From Neocallimastix lanati (nom. inval.) (Eukaryota; Neocallimastigomycota; Neocallimastigomycetes; Neocallimastigales; Neocallimastigaceae), in assembly GCA_016946835.1 (NCBI GenBank), contig JACVTC010000103.1:457501-519500 (forward strand): a stretch of DNA of 62,000 nt, in the 5' to 3' direction. Shown one piece after another: positions 1 through 22,324 of the stretch (positions are counted from its first letter, which is position 1; every line of letters starts with the position of its first letter). The notes under the pieces are model-generated. The model did not search any database. It worked only from the letters and a program-made list of their open reading frames with translations, and was not told the DNA's origin. The position numbers and the translations under genes were made by a program.

Positions 1-160
1 ATAGAATAAAAGTTTTATTATTTATTATTTATTAGTTATTTATATAATCGATACTAAAAGTGTACTATTATTAATAATTAATTTAAAAAAAGATTTTTGA
101 TTTTATAAAATAAATAAAAATATATTTTAATATATTTTGTTAAAATAATAATAGAATCTT

Positions 161-579
161 AAATTCCGGAGTAATATAGACTAGATACTGTCCTAACAGT
201 GGGCCTGAGAGGGTTGCGCTAGTAACTGTCATTAATATACTTACGAGGGAATTCCTAGCATATGGGTTCATATGTACGTAGCTAAACTACGAATAATCAA
301 TCTGCTAACTAAATATTATTACCTGTGGGCTAACACGTGACTCATTGGGTTAGGTTACTCCAGCCTCGCTTCTAGGGAATTAGGTACCGAAAAAGCATTC
401 CGAGAAAAATCGTGCTAGAAAATCTCAGCAATAAAATGTATGGTTAGAGCGCCAATGCTTAATATAACAGTAAGGCTGTCCAGTAGGGACTATATCCACA
501 AAGTGTTGTGACTACCTTAATATTCCCATGTCTTGAAGGTGGCATAGAGCGGTACGCACCGGAAATAGAAAAAAAAAAA
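161..579 (+). repeat. Dispersed SINE-like retroelement, copy 1 (5'-truncated)
   Basis: This is a GC-richer block in AT-rich DNA that ends in an A-tract. It is nearly identical to the body of the element at 49532-49955, from the shared start AAATTCCGGAGTAATATAGA to the shared end CACCGGAAATA plus poly-A. It has no open reading frame. A tRNA-D-arm-like word (GGTTAGAGCGCC) lies near 444-455. The tRNA-like head that precedes the body in the 49-kb copy is missing here. An A-tail and 5' truncation are typical of LINE-mobilised SINEs; that family assignment is inference. Confidence 0.75.
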
Positions 580-1114
580 TATTTATATATATATATATTG
601 ATTTTGAAATTAAAAACAAGATTTTATTTTTTATCTTTAAATTTTATTTAAAAAAGTATATATATAGTGATTTTGCTCATCATAAATTAATATATACTAT
701 AATTTATTATATATTTATTAGATCAAACTTATTTTTTTTAAAAAATAAAAAAAAAATATTAAGATAATAGATATTCTCCTCATAAATGAGCTACTATTTT
801 TTTTATATCAAAAGATAAAAAAGTTATTTAGTGATTGTAAAGTAAAAAAATTTTAATTTACATAAAGTAATAAATATAAAAAAATTTTTTATATAAGAAA
901 TCAAATGTAAAAATATTTTAAAAAGTATATTTTTATTAATATATTTTTAATTAATAAAAAACATTTTTTATCAATAAATTTTAATATATATAATTTTTCC
1001 CATTTAAAACTGATAAAAAGAATAAGAACTTAACCATGGAATAAAAATAATTGTAAAATAAAAATAAAAATTCATAAATTATTATTGTTACTTCATTTTT
1101 TTTATAATTTATTT

Positions 1115-1148
<34 letters not shown>

Positions 1149-1220
1149 TATATAAGGGATTTTTTTTAAAATATTAAAATATCTTATGGTGATTTTTATT
1201 TGAATATATATTTAATTTCA
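580..1220. other. AT-rich spacer upstream of receptor gene A
   Basis: This stretch is almost pure A/T with homopolymer runs, including a T-tract around 1119-1147 just ahead of the first receptor gene. No coding sequence or RNA gene is visible. It presumably contains the promoter of gene A, but no recognisable element can be assigned. Confidence 0.5.
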
Positions 1221-6618
<5,398 letters not shown>

Positions 6619-7410
6619 CAACAAGAAAAAAGTTTTCAAAGAAATTTAAATAATTTATATACTAAAAAATAAAAATAAAAATAAAAAGAAGAAAAAATTT
6701 AATTAAGTAAATTACTCTATTAATTTCATTTAAAAATATTATTAAACACAAATCTTTTTTTAATAAAAAAAAAAAAAAAAAAAGAAAAGATTATAAGTTT
6801 ATAAAATTTCATAAAAAATTCAGAGATTATTAATTATTATTAATAAAGTAAAATCCTAGTATCTAAATAAATTTTATATTAATTAAATTTTAATATATCT
6901 TTATATACATATAGAAATAAATGCAAATAAAACCATTTTTAATATTATCCAATGTTTTAATAAAACTAAAAACAAAAATAAATAAATTCATATCATAATA
7001 TCAATAATACCTTTAAATTTTTATATTATATTTCATTATATTAAGTTATATTTAATTAATATTAAATGATAACTAATATAATATTTATTAATATTAGAAT
7101 ATAGGAATAAATGTTTTACATAATTTTTTATAATAAAATAAAATAATGTAAAATTGTGATTTATAATTTTGAAATTTTAATTCTTTAATTATTCTTTGTT
7201 AAAATTATACTTTTAATATTTATATATCGTAATAACTTTTTATATTAATTAAAGTTTTTATATCTATTTTAAAGTTCAATTCAATGTCCCCAATAATGAT
7301 TTTTTCCGAATATTCTATGGCGTAAAAATTTATATTAAAATTTCTTTATACTTTTTATTTATCGTTTTTTTTAATTGATGGTAGTTTTTTAATTTATTTT
7401 TATATTTGTA
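6619..7410. other. AT-rich spacer between receptor A and the MULE element
   Basis: No coding sequence is seen. A slightly GC-richer patch lies near 7271-7325, just outside the left end of the transposon, without identifiable function. Confidence 0.5.
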
Positions 7411-7419
7411 TTATTTTTC
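7411..7419. repeat. Left 9-bp target-site duplication of the MULE element
   Basis: TTATTTTTC immediately precedes the left terminal repeat and is repeated exactly at 11974-11982 just after the right one. A 9-bp duplication is the length expected for Mutator-like transposases. The sequence is low-complexity, so the match alone is weak, but its position exactly abutting both terminal repeats is convincing. Confidence 0.8.
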
Positions 7420-7789
7420 GGGGAGTGTGCATTTCGAAAATTTTTATTACATAAATTTGTATTTTGTTGTATGGCTTAAATATTTTTAATTTTATGCAAC
7501 TTAATTTTATTAAAAATTTAATGAATAATAATTAATTAATTAAATAAATAAAATTACAATTCTCAAAAATTTTCAAACACGTAATCTTACGTGGGGAGTA
7601 GATCTAATTGTAACATATTTTTGTGGCTTTTTTCTACAATTTTTAAAAAGCCATATATTCACAATATGGCGTGAATAATAAATGTGGTGATATTTTATGA
7701 CGAAAATTTATAAGCCACCTAGAATTTGGCGAAATTCAACTGGACGAAATACAACACTTCAATAAATAATAATTAGGTTAGGTATTTCT

Positions 7790-8045
7790 ATTTAACATTG
7801 AAAAATAAAATAAAAAATAAATAAACATTTTATTTTTTAATGCTTAAAAAATAAAATAAAAATAAGAAATAAGAAAACTTTTTTTTAAACATTGAAAAAC
7901 AAAATAAAAATAAATAAACATTTTATTTATTAATGCTTAAAAAATAAAAAAAAAAAAAAATAAGAAATAAGAAAACTTCTTTTTTAAACATTAAAAAATA
8001 AAATAAAAATAAATAAAAATTTATTTTTTAAGCATTAAAAAATAA
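7790..8045. repeat. Imperfect 94-99-bp tandem repeat inside the MULE
   Basis: Three A/T-rich copies, with corresponding AACATT words at 7794, 7888 and 7987. Each runs through TAAATAAACATTTTATT and AATGCTTAAAAAATAAA to AAATAAGAAAACTT or a decayed version. It lies between the left terminal repeat and the transposase remnant. Confidence 0.7.
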
Positions 8046-8296
8046 AAAAAATAAAATAAAATAAAATAAAAAATAAAAAATAAAAAATAAAATAAAATAA
8101 AATAAAAAATAAAAAATAAAAATAAAAATAAAAAATAAAAATAAAAATAAATAAAATAGTAAATAAAGAAATAATAAATAATTATATAATTAATTAAAAA
8201 AAGGTTTATTATTTTAAATATTAAAAAAAAAAAAAAGTTTCAAAGCATTTAAAAGTATATTTATTAAAATATTTTATTGAAAAATTTTAATTATTA

Positions 8297-9724
8297 ATGG
8301 AAGACAATATAGAAATTGAAATAAGTGAAACAAATCGAGGAAATGAACAAATTATTATTAATAAAAAACACAAATTTAATTTTTCATTTCAAAGGAAAGA
8401 TAAATCAAAAATTTATAGATGCACTGAATATAAGACTTTAAATAAATGTAAATCTTTAATTATTTTAAATGATAAAAAGGAGGTTTTAAAATATGAAAGT
8501 TTACATAACCATCTCGAAAAAGAAATTGATGTGTCTATATCAGAAGCAAAGCATAAAATTAAGGAAGAAATTAAGAAAAATTCAATTCCTATGGATATAA
8601 AACCTAAACATATATTTAATGCCGTTTCTCAAGAAATGGAACTTATATGTCCCGAATATAGTACAATTAGATCCAAATAATAAGAAATATAAATAAACAA
8701 TTTCCTCTAAACATAAAAAGTTTTGATGATATTCCCATTGAATCAGAATATTATAAAACGAAAAGAAATGAAAATTTTATGATATTTAAAAATACAGATC
8801 TAATAATCTTTCAATTACCATTCCAAGCATATTTATTTTCGAATTATCATAAAAATATATTTGCGGACGGTACATTTTATGCAGCACCGAAATTTAGTTA
8901 TCAGTTATTTATAACAAAAACTTATGTTGGGGAATTTAATATGTTTTACACTACTTCCATTTCTATATTAAAAAATAAAAAACAATCTACATATGAAACA
9001 TTATTTAAAGAAATAAAAAAAAATCCAAATAAATTTAGGAGTAATACATTAATTACTACAATTAATTTTCATTGTGATTTTGAACAAGGTATATCTAATG
9101 CCGCAAAAAAAGTTTTTCCCAATATAAATATTAAATATTGTGTTTGCATTACAAAAGATCATTAGAAAAACAAAAAAATATATTATGTTATCATGAAGTG
9201 AAGAATAATAATGATGTATATATTTATTATAAAGCTATTTCGAACTTACCGTTTATAAACCCTAACTATATATTTGATATTTATATTATAATAAAAAGAA
9301 TTTGTCAAAAAAAAAGTATAATAATTTTCTACAATTTTTAGAATATTTTAATAAAAATTATTTACTTAAGTATAATGTTAATAATTGGAATTATTATGAA
9401 AATATAGAGCATTTAACAAACAATGCATCAGAATTTTATAATAGCTACTTTATTTCCAAATAAACCTTTATTTTATAAATTAATATATATATTAAAAGAA
9501 GAAGAAAACTTATCTTATAATGATTATCAAAGGAGAACTAAAGGAACTTGGAAAAAAAAAAGCAAAAAAAATTTAGTGCAACTGATGAAATTAAAATTTT
9601 AATTGAAAATTACAAAAGTAAGGAAATAAATTTATTTTATAATGGATGCAACAGAAATGAATTAATTAAATTATGGAAAGAATGTTTAATTGATTTAAAC
9701 GATATAAATATTAATTTAAAATAA
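8297..9724 (+). pseudogene. FLYWCH zinc finger / MULE transposase remnant
   Basis: The first frame (8297-8677) encodes a FLYWCH-like module: F-x-F followed by Y-x-C, then C, and H-N-H at LHNHLEKE. One base of frame slip near 8672 leads to the continuation QIIRNINKQFP and into the catalytic region at 8779-9162. There ADGTFYAAPKFSYQLF carries the first Asp of the MULE triad, and FHCDFEQGISNAA is the typical second-Asp region. Another shift near 9150 leads into HYKRSLEKQKNILCYHE. Beyond 9340, frame slips join YNKFLEYF, LTNNASE (the MULE T-N-N box) and a Lys-rich tail ending at 9724. At least three frame breaks make it a pseudogene. The family assignment rests on recognised motifs; the exact protein cannot be rebuilt with confidence. 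Confidence 0.8.
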
Positions 9725-9803
9725 ATAATATTAATTTAAAAAAATGCTAGAAAAATAAAAATTTATTTATTTTAAATTTATATTTATATCGTTTAAATCA
9801 ATT
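9690..9803. repeat. Inverted repeat at the end of the transposase remnant
   Basis: TTGATTTAAACGATATAAAT at about 9690 is mirrored by ATTTATATCGTTTAAATCAA ending at about 9803. A direct repeat (TTAATTTAAAAAAATGCTAG) occurs at about 9732 and about 9813. The 3' end of the coding remnant has therefore been duplicated in inverted orientation. Confidence 0.7.
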
Positions 9804-9948
9804 AAATAACCTTAATTTAAAAAAATGCTAGAAAAATACAAATTTATTTACCTATTGTGTTTATTTAATAATCTTAATAGAAATTATCTTTTAGTTATTT
9901 TTATTAAGTAATTTATAACTAAAACCGATTTATTTGATACTAGTTAAA

Positions 9949-10045
9949 ATTTTATTAATATCAATATCAATATTATATAATTATAAATTTTATTAATATC
10001 AATATCAATATTATATTATTATAAATTTTATTAATATCAATATAC
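9949..10045. repeat. 38-bp tandem repeat, about 2.6 copies
   Basis: Copies of TTTATTAATATCAATATC start at about 9951, 9989 and 10027, a 38-bp period, with an ATTATATAATTATAAA spacer. Non-coding and inside the MULE. Confidence 0.8.
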
Positions 10046-10466
10046 TTTTCAAAATTAATTATGTTATTAAATATATTAAATTCAATAAAAGATTTTTATT
10101 ATTTTATTAAAATTATAATTATTATTATTATATTTTAATAATAATTGATTCATATTGATCAAACATTATAAATATTACTATGCAAATAATTAATTATTTT
10201 AATAGGATCAATTATTCAACTCTTATTGTTTTAATTTTTAATTCTTATATCATTTAAATTAATATATATATATATCGTTTATGAAAATATGAATTATAAA
10301 TAATTAAAAATATTTACTTTTCATTTAAATTTTTTTATTTACTATAATAAAATATAATAATTAAAAGACAAACGTTATTATAACTAAATTTTTTTTTTAG
10401 AAAAATAAATGAAAAAAAATTAAAATATATAAGATTCCTATATATATAAAATAATTATTATATTAT

Positions 10467-11640
10467 ATTTTATTTTATTTTATTATTTTATTTTATTTTA
10501 TTTTATTTTATTTTATTTTATTCAATCTGTACTTTCTTATTTAATATTCTATTTTTTATTTTATTTTATTTTATTTTATTTTATTTTATTTTATTTTATT
10601 TTATTTTATTTTATTTTATTTTATTTTATTCAATTTGTACTTTCTTATTTAATATTCTACTTTTTATTTTATTTTATTTTATTCAATCTGTACTTTCTTA
10701 TTTAATATTCTACTTTTTATTTTATTTTATTTTATTCAATCTGTACTTTCTTATTTAATATTCTACTTTTTATTTTATTTTATTTTATTCAATCTGTACT
10801 TTCTTATTTAATATTCTACTTTTTATTTTATTTTATTTTATTCAATCTGTACTTTCTTATTTAATATTCTACTTTTTATTTTATTTTATTTTATTCAATC
10901 TGTACTTTCTTATTTAATATTCTACTTTTTATTTTATTTTATTTTATTCAATCTGTACTTTCTTATTTAATATTCTACTTTTTATTTTATTTTATTTTAT
11001 TCAATCTGTACTTTCTTATTTAATATTCTACTTTTTATTTTATTTTATTTTATTCAATCTGTACTTTCTTATTTAATATTCTACTTTTTATTTTATTTTA
11101 TTTTATTCAATCTGTACTTTCTTATTTAATATTCTACTTTTTATTTTATTTTATTTTATTCAATCTGTACTTTCTTATTTAATATTCTACTTTTATTTTA
11201 TTTTATTTTATTTTATTTTATTTTATATTTATTTTATTTATTTTATTTTATTTTATTTTATTTTATTTTATTTTATTTTATTTTATTTTATTTTATTTTA
11301 TTTTATTTTATTTTATTTTATTTTATTTTATTTTATTTTATTTTATTTTATTTTATTTTATTTTATTTTATTTTATTTTATTTTATTTTATTTTATTTTA
11401 TTTTATTTTATTTTATTTTATTTTATTTTATTTTATTTTATTTTATTTTATTTTATTTTATTTTATTTTATTTTATTTTATTTTATTTTATTTTATTTTA
11501 TTTTATTTTATTTTATTTTATTTTATTTTATTTTATTTTATTTTATTTTATTTTATTTTATTTTATTTTATTTTATTTTATTTTATTCAATCTGTACTTA
11601 TATTTATGTTTCTACTATTCATTTTATTTTATTTTATTCA
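10467..11640. repeat. 53-bp minisatellite within (TTTTA)n, inside the MULE
   Basis: Eleven copies of a 53-bp unit start at 10628, 10681, 10734, 10787, 10840, 10893, 10946, 10999, 11052, 11105 and 11158. Each is ATTCAATCTGTACTTTC, then TTATTTAATATTCTAC, then T/A pentamers. The units are almost identical. They are followed by about 390 bp of pure TTTTA pentamers (about 11195-11584), with diverged copies at about 10520, 11585 and 11637. Homogenisation implies recent expansion. No coding potential. Confidence 0.95.
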
Positions 11641-11973
11641 ATCTGTATTTTCTGTTGATAATATAAACAAGGTATTAATGTATTAATAATAATTAATAAT
11701 ATTTAAATAAAATAAAAAAAATATAATAATTATTATATATATGTAGTAATTATATATATATATATTTTTATTTAATTTTCTAAAAAAAATTTTTTTAGTC
11801 ATAATAAACGTTTGTCTTAATTATTTTTATTATTATTTAAAAATTTATTTATTCATTTATAATTTATTTATTCATTTATTTATTTATTACATTATAATAC
11901 GCCATGTTTTCCGAAATGCACTACAACAAAATACAAATTTATGTAATAAAAATTTTCGAAATGACACACCCCC

Positions 11974-13313
11974 TTATTTTTCTATTTATGGTTTTTATAT
12001 TTTATATATTCTTCTGTCCAGTGTTCGTATTAGTATTATTTTTTTTCTAATTTCTATAGAGTTTACTAAACTTTTTATTTGTAGAAGTATACCTCAATTT
12101 TTTCACTGCATCAGATAATGTCAATAAATTTATTGATAATATTTACAACAAAATAAATATATAAATGAATTCTTAATAAATCAACGTATAAATCAAAAAA
12201 TTGATATTAATATTCTTTAATAAAAAATTTTCTTTAAAAAAAAAAAATACATATACAAAATAAAAAAAATAATTTTATGTATATTTTATGTAAAATTTTT
12301 ATATTTATATTTTATATCTACTTTATTTATTATTTTTAATTAAAAGTACCAATTTAACCCTAAAAAAAAAAAAAAATAAAATAAAAAATAAAAATAAATA
12401 GTAAAAATTAATAAATAAAATAAAGCAAAATTTAAAAATATATAACATAATTTTGATTTTTTAAATTATTATAAAAAAAATTTACAACTTAAACTTTATT
12501 AATTTATTATAATCAACTTTTTTAATAAATTATTCATAAAAAAAATTAGTTTATTTAATTTTATTTATTTTTATTTTCTCTATTCAATTATTTATTAATC
12601 TATTTATTATTCTTTATTATTATTTTTATTCTAATTTTTATTATATGTATTTGATAGAATATGTGAAATATATGAAATATGTGTCAATTATTATTTTTAA
12701 GAATCAGGAATTTATGGTTTATAATTATGTCAACTTTAATAACATATTTAATGATAAAGAGTTACTATTATTTAATTATTCAAAATTAAATGTTTTATAT
12801 TGATATATTCTTACTTATATATTAATTTAATTACAATATGTCTCAATACATATGAAGCTTATCTTTCATATATTTCATATATTCTAACAATTATTATTAT
12901 TATTACTATTTTTATTATTATTATTATTTTTATTATTGGTAATTTTATTATTATTTTGACAATAAGTTTATATTATTTGTTATATTTATTGATGCTTCTG
13001 AGTCGAGGATCCAACATGATATTGAATTATTTTTAATAGTTTATAAGATGTATTAAATATTATCATTTTTATTTTTTATTATTAATCAATAATAAAATAC
13101 TGAAATATAATAATGTCATACTTTATTTATATTACATAATAATATTTTTATCTTAATAATTATACTTTTATTTTTATTTTTATTATTTTTTTTTTTTTTT
13201 TGTTTTTTTTTTTTTGTTTTATTACATTATTAATATCAAAAAAAAATTAATATATATTAACATGTAATATATATTATAACTATCATTTTATTATTAATAA
13301 TTAAAAATAAGTG
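11974..13313. other. AT-rich spacer right of the MULE
   Basis: The first nine bases are the right target duplication. The rest is A/T-rich sequence with homopolymers. An open frame at 12800-13036 is a run of Ile/Tyr codons made by ATT/TAT repeats and has no sign of selection. No RNA gene was recognised. Confidence 0.5.
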
Positions 13314-13672
13314 GAGATAGTGCATTTCGCAATGTAACTTATAAATATTTTAAAATAAAGTCATACATTTTTAAGATATTCTAAACAATCATAAATAAAT
13401 ATATAAATAAATATTATTTCAAAAGAAATAATAATATATTTTTACAATTAAATATTATTAAACAACTATTTCAAAAGAAATAATTATATATTCTATTAAA
13501 AAAGAATTATAAAAAAATATTTTTTATATAAAAAATTATTTTTACAATTGAATATTAATATATTATATATAAAAAAAACAATATTTATTATTTAATTAAT
13601 TATTAAAAGAAGCCACATACAAAAATACGCCACATTTAGAAATGCATGATTGCGAAATGCACTACACTGTAA
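13314..13672. mobile_element. Short inverted-repeat element (MITE-like), MULE-related ends
   Basis: TAGTGCATTTCGCAAT at 13318-13333 is mirrored exactly by ATTGCGAAATGCACTA at 13649-13664. The shared word GTGCATTTCG also occurs just inside the right terminal repeat of the neighbouring MULE (near 11910-11923) and resembles the MULE tip. The roughly 350-bp interior is non-coding. The exact outer ends and a target duplication could not be fixed. Likely a non-autonomous relative of the MULE (inference). Confidence 0.55.
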
Positions 13673-14020
13673 TTTAATCTTAAATTTTATAATAATTTTT
13701 GTTAATATAAGAAACTACATATTAATATTCAATTTTTTAATAATTTAAATTATTTATTAAAAAAAGTTCTGTAATTTATTATCTTTATTAAAAAAAGTTC
13801 GGTAATTTATTATCAATAAGCCTAAAAAAGTAATATTATAAGTATCAAAATATATATTATATTTTTATTTTTAATAATTCTAATAGCATAAATTATTGAT
13901 AACATATATATTATATCTACAATATTAAAAACACTGAATATAAATATAATAAAACCAGAAATGTTCAATAATTATAATAAGTTACTCAAATTATGATTCA
14001 GTAATAACAAATTTCGAACC

Positions 14021-14362
14021 ATGGTTAGGGTTAGGGGTTAGCACACATAAGGCTTCTGATTCGAACCTGCCCTATGACCATTTTCAAGGTTTTCCTCAAA
14101 GTGGTTTTTACTGAATATGGTAGTTTGGTTACAGGTAAGAATGTTCCCCTTTTATATTCGAATAGATACTAAAAAACTTGAGAGGGTAGGGTACATGATT
14201 TCGTGTGTCCATGTAGATATATTCTACTAAATTACGATCTTTCTGACAATTATTTAGTTGCCAGAGAGCTAATACGAAACTCTATGGGTAAGGTTAAACT
14301 GGCCTCGCTTCAAAGAAGTACTAGGAGAAGTAATACTAGTAAAATTCTCAGCAATAAATAAA
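14021..14362 (+). repeat. SINE-like element, diverged subfamily copy
   Basis: A GC-richer island. Its head contains GATTCGAACC (14058-14067), a good RNA polymerase III B-box / tRNA T-arm word, preceded by GCACACATAAGGCTTCTG. The same arrangement is seen in the 49-kb copy (AAAGCATAAGGCTCCTG then GGTTCGAACTC). The body shares CTCGCTTC and CTCAGCAATAAA words with the copies at 161 and 49532 but is shorter and diverged. Non-coding. Confidence 0.65.
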
Positions 14363-14910
14363 ATGAAAAAAGTAAAAACAAATTGTTTATAAAAATAAAA
14401 ATATGATTTAAGCTACTTACATAATACAAATTTATTATTAAAGTTTTAATTCAAATTTTTTTTTTTTAAAATGATAAAATAAAAGTGAATATATTAAATA
14501 TTGTATACAAAAGTTTAAAATAAATATATATACATAAAATTTATAAAAATCATATATCTTAAATAAAATTAATATGGTTATACTTTTTGCATTAATAATT
14601 ATATAAATTAAAGTTTTACAATATTAAAATATTTATGATAAATATTTTTAAATATATATTATTTTTTTTTTTTTTACTATATGCTTTTTTTTTTTTTTTT
14701 TTCTTGGAAAGTTTTTTATTATTATATCTTTAATTTTTTTATAAGAAAATTATTTATATAAATTGTAATGTAATTAAAGAATTAATATGAATATAAAAAA
14801 TAGAATAAAACTATTAGAATAAAACATATATATTTTAAAATAAATCATTATCAATAAAATTACATTATTAATTTCATATAATACTTATTTAAACATTTAT
14901 AGTTAATATA
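14363..14910. other. AT-rich upstream region of receptor B
   Basis: A/T-only spacer with T-tracts at about 14662-14702. No gene is seen. It presumably holds the receptor B promoter. Confidence 0.4.
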
Positions 14911-20341
<5,431 letters not shown>

Positions 20342-20551
20342 AACAAAAATTAAATAAACTTTTATAACATAAATTATAGAAAGCATAAATAAATAAATTT
20401 TAAAAATTTAGATTACAGTATGAATAGTTATGAGAATTCTTTAAATTCTTAAATATTTTATTAAAAAAAAAATTTTTTCAATGAAAAAAGAATATTATAA
20501 ATAATAATATAAAATAATAATAATTAATAATTATTTTCTACATATGTATTG

Positions 20552-20599
<48 letters not shown>

Positions 20600-21020
20600 A
20601 TAAATCAAAATTTATATTAAAAAAAATATAATGAATTGATTAAAATACCCTATAAAAATTATAAAAAATTTATTTATAAACTCAGAAAATTATAATAAAT
20701 TTTAAAAAAAAAATCACTTCATATAACTATTAATTATTATAAAAATATATAATGATTTAACTATTACTAATTTTTCAGTGTTAACTCGATTTATTCAAAT
20801 TTATTTGGTAATTATAATAATATTAATATTATATATATTTTCTTTTTCCATATTTTTTTTTTTTTTTTTTTTTTTAAAAAAAATAAAATGTTGGTGATAT
20901 AAAAATAATTGTATTTTTATTAATGTTAATTATTATCATAAAATTTTCAGTTTTTCATTGGATTGAAAAATTAATACGTAATATATATACATGTTCATAA
21001 TTAAAGTATAAATAATAGTA
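20342..21020. other. AT-rich spacer downstream of receptor B
   Basis: Contains an A-tract at about 20560-20596 and a T-tract at about 20851-20875. No gene is seen. Confidence 0.45.
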
Positions 21021-21420
21021 TTGTTACTAATGATGTAATGAATAGATTAGTGAAAAGCGTATTAATATTAGTAATTTTCTGATTAATGAGTGTATAAATA
21101 TATATTTGAACATGGTATCAATTATATAAGTTCCTTCTTTGTGGAAGGGATGAAAACATGATTGATTTAAATTATAAAAAAAAAGGAATGGGATATTTTG
21201 TTTAATAACCAAATTATATCTGGTGATTATTCTAAAACGCCATTCTTGGTGAGATCTGCGGCTCTCTTTATTACAGAAATTATGCCTAGAGCTTGTACTT
21301 GTCAAAGGGTTAGCGCAAACTAACCAGGAGCGTCATGGCTGAAAATACAGTAAGATAAGCTAGCATGGGCCAATGCCTCTGAAGGAAAAGACCATACATA
21401 ATTTCTTTGATATTCAATTC
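21021..21420. repeat. GC-richer non-coding island, unclassified
   Basis: Base composition rises sharply, for example GTTAGCGCAAACTAACCAGG near 21308 and GCTAGCATGGGCCAATGCC near 21359. A minus-strand frame of 92 codons here (21027-21305) has no recognisable motif. The composition contrast resembles the SINE copies elsewhere in this window, so an old transposed element is likely, but no second copy is present to prove it. Confidence 0.4.
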
Positions 21421-21474
21421 AAACCCTAATATGGCTTAAGAATTCCCATTAAAAATAGAAATCTTATAATCTGG

Positions 21475-21700
21475 AAGTGAGGTTCATTTCATATGAATTT
21501 TTTTCTGAATTTATATATACACTTTATTTTGAATATTACTTTTTATTTTACATTACGGTTCTAAATATTATTATGTTCGAATTGGACAAATAATAATTTT
21601 TTTTTATTGTTTTTTTTTTTTTTTTATAAAAAAAAATATTCAAATAATTAAAAAAATACATATAAAGTTTAAAGTTCGTAATAATTGAGCTGTAAAAAAA
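21475..21700. repeat. Dispersed repeat family R, copy 1
   Basis: Shares an ordered set of words with 37379-37740: AAGTGAGGTTC, ATACACTTTATTTTGAATAT, TATTATGTTCGAATTGGACAA and TAAAGTTTAAAGTTCGTAAT, ending GCTGTAAAAAAA. Order and spacing are kept, so this is homologous sequence and not chance A/T similarity. Non-coding; class unknown. Confidence 0.7.
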
Positions 21701-21720
21701 AAAATATAAATAAAGTCTGA

Positions 21721-21910
21721 TCATATAATCCCAGCCACAACAGACAACTAATATCAGACCAACTTTATAGCAGGATTGTATCATGATGACCACATATACT
21801 GCTCCCATGTCATACCATTTCGGAGTCGACTTTCTCAGTCACAAATTACAGAACCAACAAGATTTGGAGATGCTGGATACGGCAAGCCACAACCTCATAC
21901 ACTATAACAT
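21721..21910. other. GC-richer island, unclassified
   Basis: About 190 bp with near-balanced composition (for example TTCGGAGTCGACTTTCTCAG near 21819). A minus-strand frame overlaps it but resembles nothing known and runs out into a homopolymer. Probably part of a transposed element. Confidence 0.35.
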
Positions 21911-22324
21911 TATTATTACTTTACTACATAACCTTTTTCCAAATTAAGAAATCTAATGATATAAAAAATCTATGATATAAAACAAATATGTGTAGTAACA
22001 TATTTGTATATTTAATAATAATTATTAAATATTAAATTTATATTTTTTGATAATAATTATTTTATTTTATTTTATTTCAATATGTATTATTATAATTATA
22101 ATAATTATAATACTTTAATTCATATAAAATTAATATAGTTCTATATATTAGAATATATAATTAATATAATACCTATTTCTTATAAATAGATTAGATTATT
22201 TATATTAGAAATGGAGGACTCTCTTGTAAATTTTATAGGAATTAAAATTATTATTTTAATTGTACAGAATATTATAATTTTATTAGTAAGCAACCATTAT
22301 TTTAAAAACCCACTGCTTATAAAT

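Larger units (their letters stand above)
7420..11973. mobile_element. Mutator-like (MULE) DNA transposon, full length, decayed
   Basis: A 4554-bp element bounded by inverted terminal repeats and a perfect 9-bp direct duplication. The left end (7420-7471) begins GGGGAGTGTG; the right end (11922-11973) reads GGGGGTGTGT on the other strand. Inside these the arms match perfectly for 42 bp (7430-7471 against 11922-11963). The interior holds a broken transposase with a FLYWCH-type zinc finger and a MULE catalytic region (8297-9724), an imperfect 94-99-bp tandem repeat on the left, and a long minisatellite/pentanucleotide block on the right. Transposase frameshifts make it non-autonomous now. The intact ends mean it could in principle still be mobilised in trans; that is inference. 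Confidence 0.85.

Noticed and set aside
10628-11210. Regular 53-bp repeats as a possible CRISPR array
   Set aside because: Units are contiguous with no unique spacers, in a eukaryotic context, and grade into TTTTA pentamers.
12800-13036. 78-codon Ile/Tyr-rich open frame
   Set aside because: Composition is explained by ATT/TAT repeats; no motif, no splice partners.
14021-14040. GGTTAGGGTTAGGGGTTAG as an interstitial telomere
   Set aside because: Only about two TTAGGG-like units, embedded in the head of a SINE-like element; a similar GGTTAGGGTTAA lies in the 49-kb copy, so it belongs to that family.
21548-21808. Minus-strand 86-codon open frame
   Set aside because: Runs through T-tracts and a dispersed repeat; no recognisable protein features.
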